Source of the DNA: Acanthosepion esculentum
Taxonomy: Eukaryota; Mollusca; Cephalopoda; Sepiida; Sepiidae
Reading direction: 5' to 3'
DNA: 64,000 nt
Assembly (NCBI GenBank): GCA_964036315.1
Contig: OZ038480.1
Span: forward strand, 9,043,703-9,107,702
The notes under the pieces: model-generated
Seen by the model: only the letters and a program-made list of their open reading frames with translations
Told to the model about the DNA's origin: nothing
Database searches by the model: none
Shown here: positions 63,375-64,000 of the stretch, in pieces
How positions within the stretch are numbered: position 1 is the stretch's first letter
Layout of the letters: the number at the start of each line of letters is the position of its first letter
Translations under genes and position numbers: made by a program

Positions 63375-63912
63375 TCTCTATCTATAAAAGGCAGGATGTG
63401 TTTGTGTGTTTAACGAATGACGGCCGCAATTTACATGCGCATGCTCCAAGTTAGCGGGAAGGCCAAAACCGACTTTGCATTTCCCAACTCCCATCGATAG
63501 TTGAAATAATCGGTTTTTTCATGCTTCTACGGCAGTTTTCATGTAGTTTGTGGCCATTTTCTACTGACCAGAGTGGGAGCCTATAGCTGACTGCCAGGAA
63601 TAGGCAGGAAGATTGTATTGGCCAGCGTGAGAGCCAACAGCTGATTGACACGAATTCGTCACAAGTGGGAAAAATTTAAATCTGCATGCCACTTTACTCC
63701 AATTGGCTCATTGGCTTGCTTAAACTCAACGTTGATTCTGATTCCGCAGAAGTGGGTTGGGTGTGAAAAAGTATTTGTTCTTACCATTCTTTTTTCATTC
63801 GGTTTTTCCAGTTACGAGTCCTTTTTTTAAAGCTGATCGTTTTGTGTTCCTTTTGTTTAGTTCTTTTTTCGTAACAGATTTAATGTTTAGTATAGAGCTT
63901 AGAAAAAATTCG
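63375..63912 (+). mobile_element. Non-autonomous Helitron-like element, copy 3 (3' part diverges)
   Basis: Plus-strand copy starting A|TCTCTATCTATAAAAGGC at 63375. It parallels the other two copies through CCAAGTTAGCGGGAAGGCC, CTCCCATCGATAGT and the long conserved block ending TTTAATGTTTAGTATAGAGC near 63900. After ~63912 it departs from the family (AAAATATTGATGCCATTAG), and no CTAG end is seen before the window ends. Confidence 0.8.
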
Positions 63913-64000
63913 AAAAATAAAATATTGATGCCATTAGTTTGGAGAAAAACGCGCACAATGACAGTGGATAACACTAAGATACTTTCAGGCGAAGGTTTGA
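63913..64000. other. No supported feature
   Basis: Sequence after the point where the Helitron-like copy diverges; the window ends here. Confidence 0.4.

Overview
This window is non-coding, repeat-dense, AT-rich eukaryotic DNA. I found no host protein-coding exon I would defend. The mixture suggests a lophotrochozoan animal, most likely a cephalopod such as an octopus. The basis is very long (TA)n and (CA)n tracts together with Tx1/L1-like, R2/R4-like, RTE-like and CR1/Jockey-like LINE remnants, Penelope-like pieces, mariner/Tc1 elements, Helitron-like non-autonomous elements and Gypsy-type LTRs. The organism assignment is an inference from repeat content, not from a host gene.

Layout. 1-5 kb: a solo LTR (1011-1346), then a perfect 55-bp inverted repeat whose right arm carries a complete hammerhead ribozyme fold (2318-2364), running directly into (TA)n. 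6.4-7.6 kb: an almost full-length mariner with matching inverted ends and TA duplication, but a broken transposase. 10.4 kb: a second type of solo LTR. 12-13 kb: copies of a dispersed repeat with a CCGAAACGTTG core. 14.8-15.4 kb: the C-terminal end of a Penelope-like protein. 16.4-18.5 kb: a GC-richer, 5'-truncated Tx1/L1-like LINE on the minus strand, bracketed by a 51-bp inverted repeat. 19.5 kb: a 5S rRNA pseudogene. 21.4-22.1 kb: two adjacent inverted-repeat pairs. 22.9-24.0 kb: an R2/R4-type LINE fragment. 27.1-28.0 kb: an internally deleted Tc1-like element. 31.3-31.7 kb: a Gypsy 3' end (pol tail, polypurine tract, LTR). 32.7 kb: a TTAA-flanked piggyBac-type MITE. 33.7-34.1 kb: a composite repeat built from the 5' part of U2 snRNA plus a 10-bp minisatellite. 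35.6-36.4 kb: a deleted mariner.

40.3-47.3 kb is a nearly homogeneous 64-bp satellite array of about 108 units, each unit being two diverged ~32-bp halves. It lies between the head and the tail of a dispersed modular repeat whose other copies (50.8-51.3 kb and 61.6-62.0 kb) carry only a few core monomers of related sequence. 48 kb holds a three-armed palindromic element embedded in (TA)n. 49.4 and 54.3 kb hold two copies of the same LINE C-terminus. 54.8-55.4 kb is an RTE-like LINE tail in a GC-rich island. 55.6-56.9 kb is a full-length but dead Tc1-like element. 58.0-58.5 kb holds a 13-bp minisatellite and a second LTR of the 10.4-kb type. Three copies of one Helitron-like element lie at 52.1, 59.4 and 63.4 kb.

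No gene network is visible; all relationships are between repeats. The observations most worth following are the satellite as an expansion of a mobile repeat's internal core, the U2-derived composite repeat, the intact hammerhead fold in a Penelope-like terminal repeat, and the repeated occurrence of inverted partial copies.
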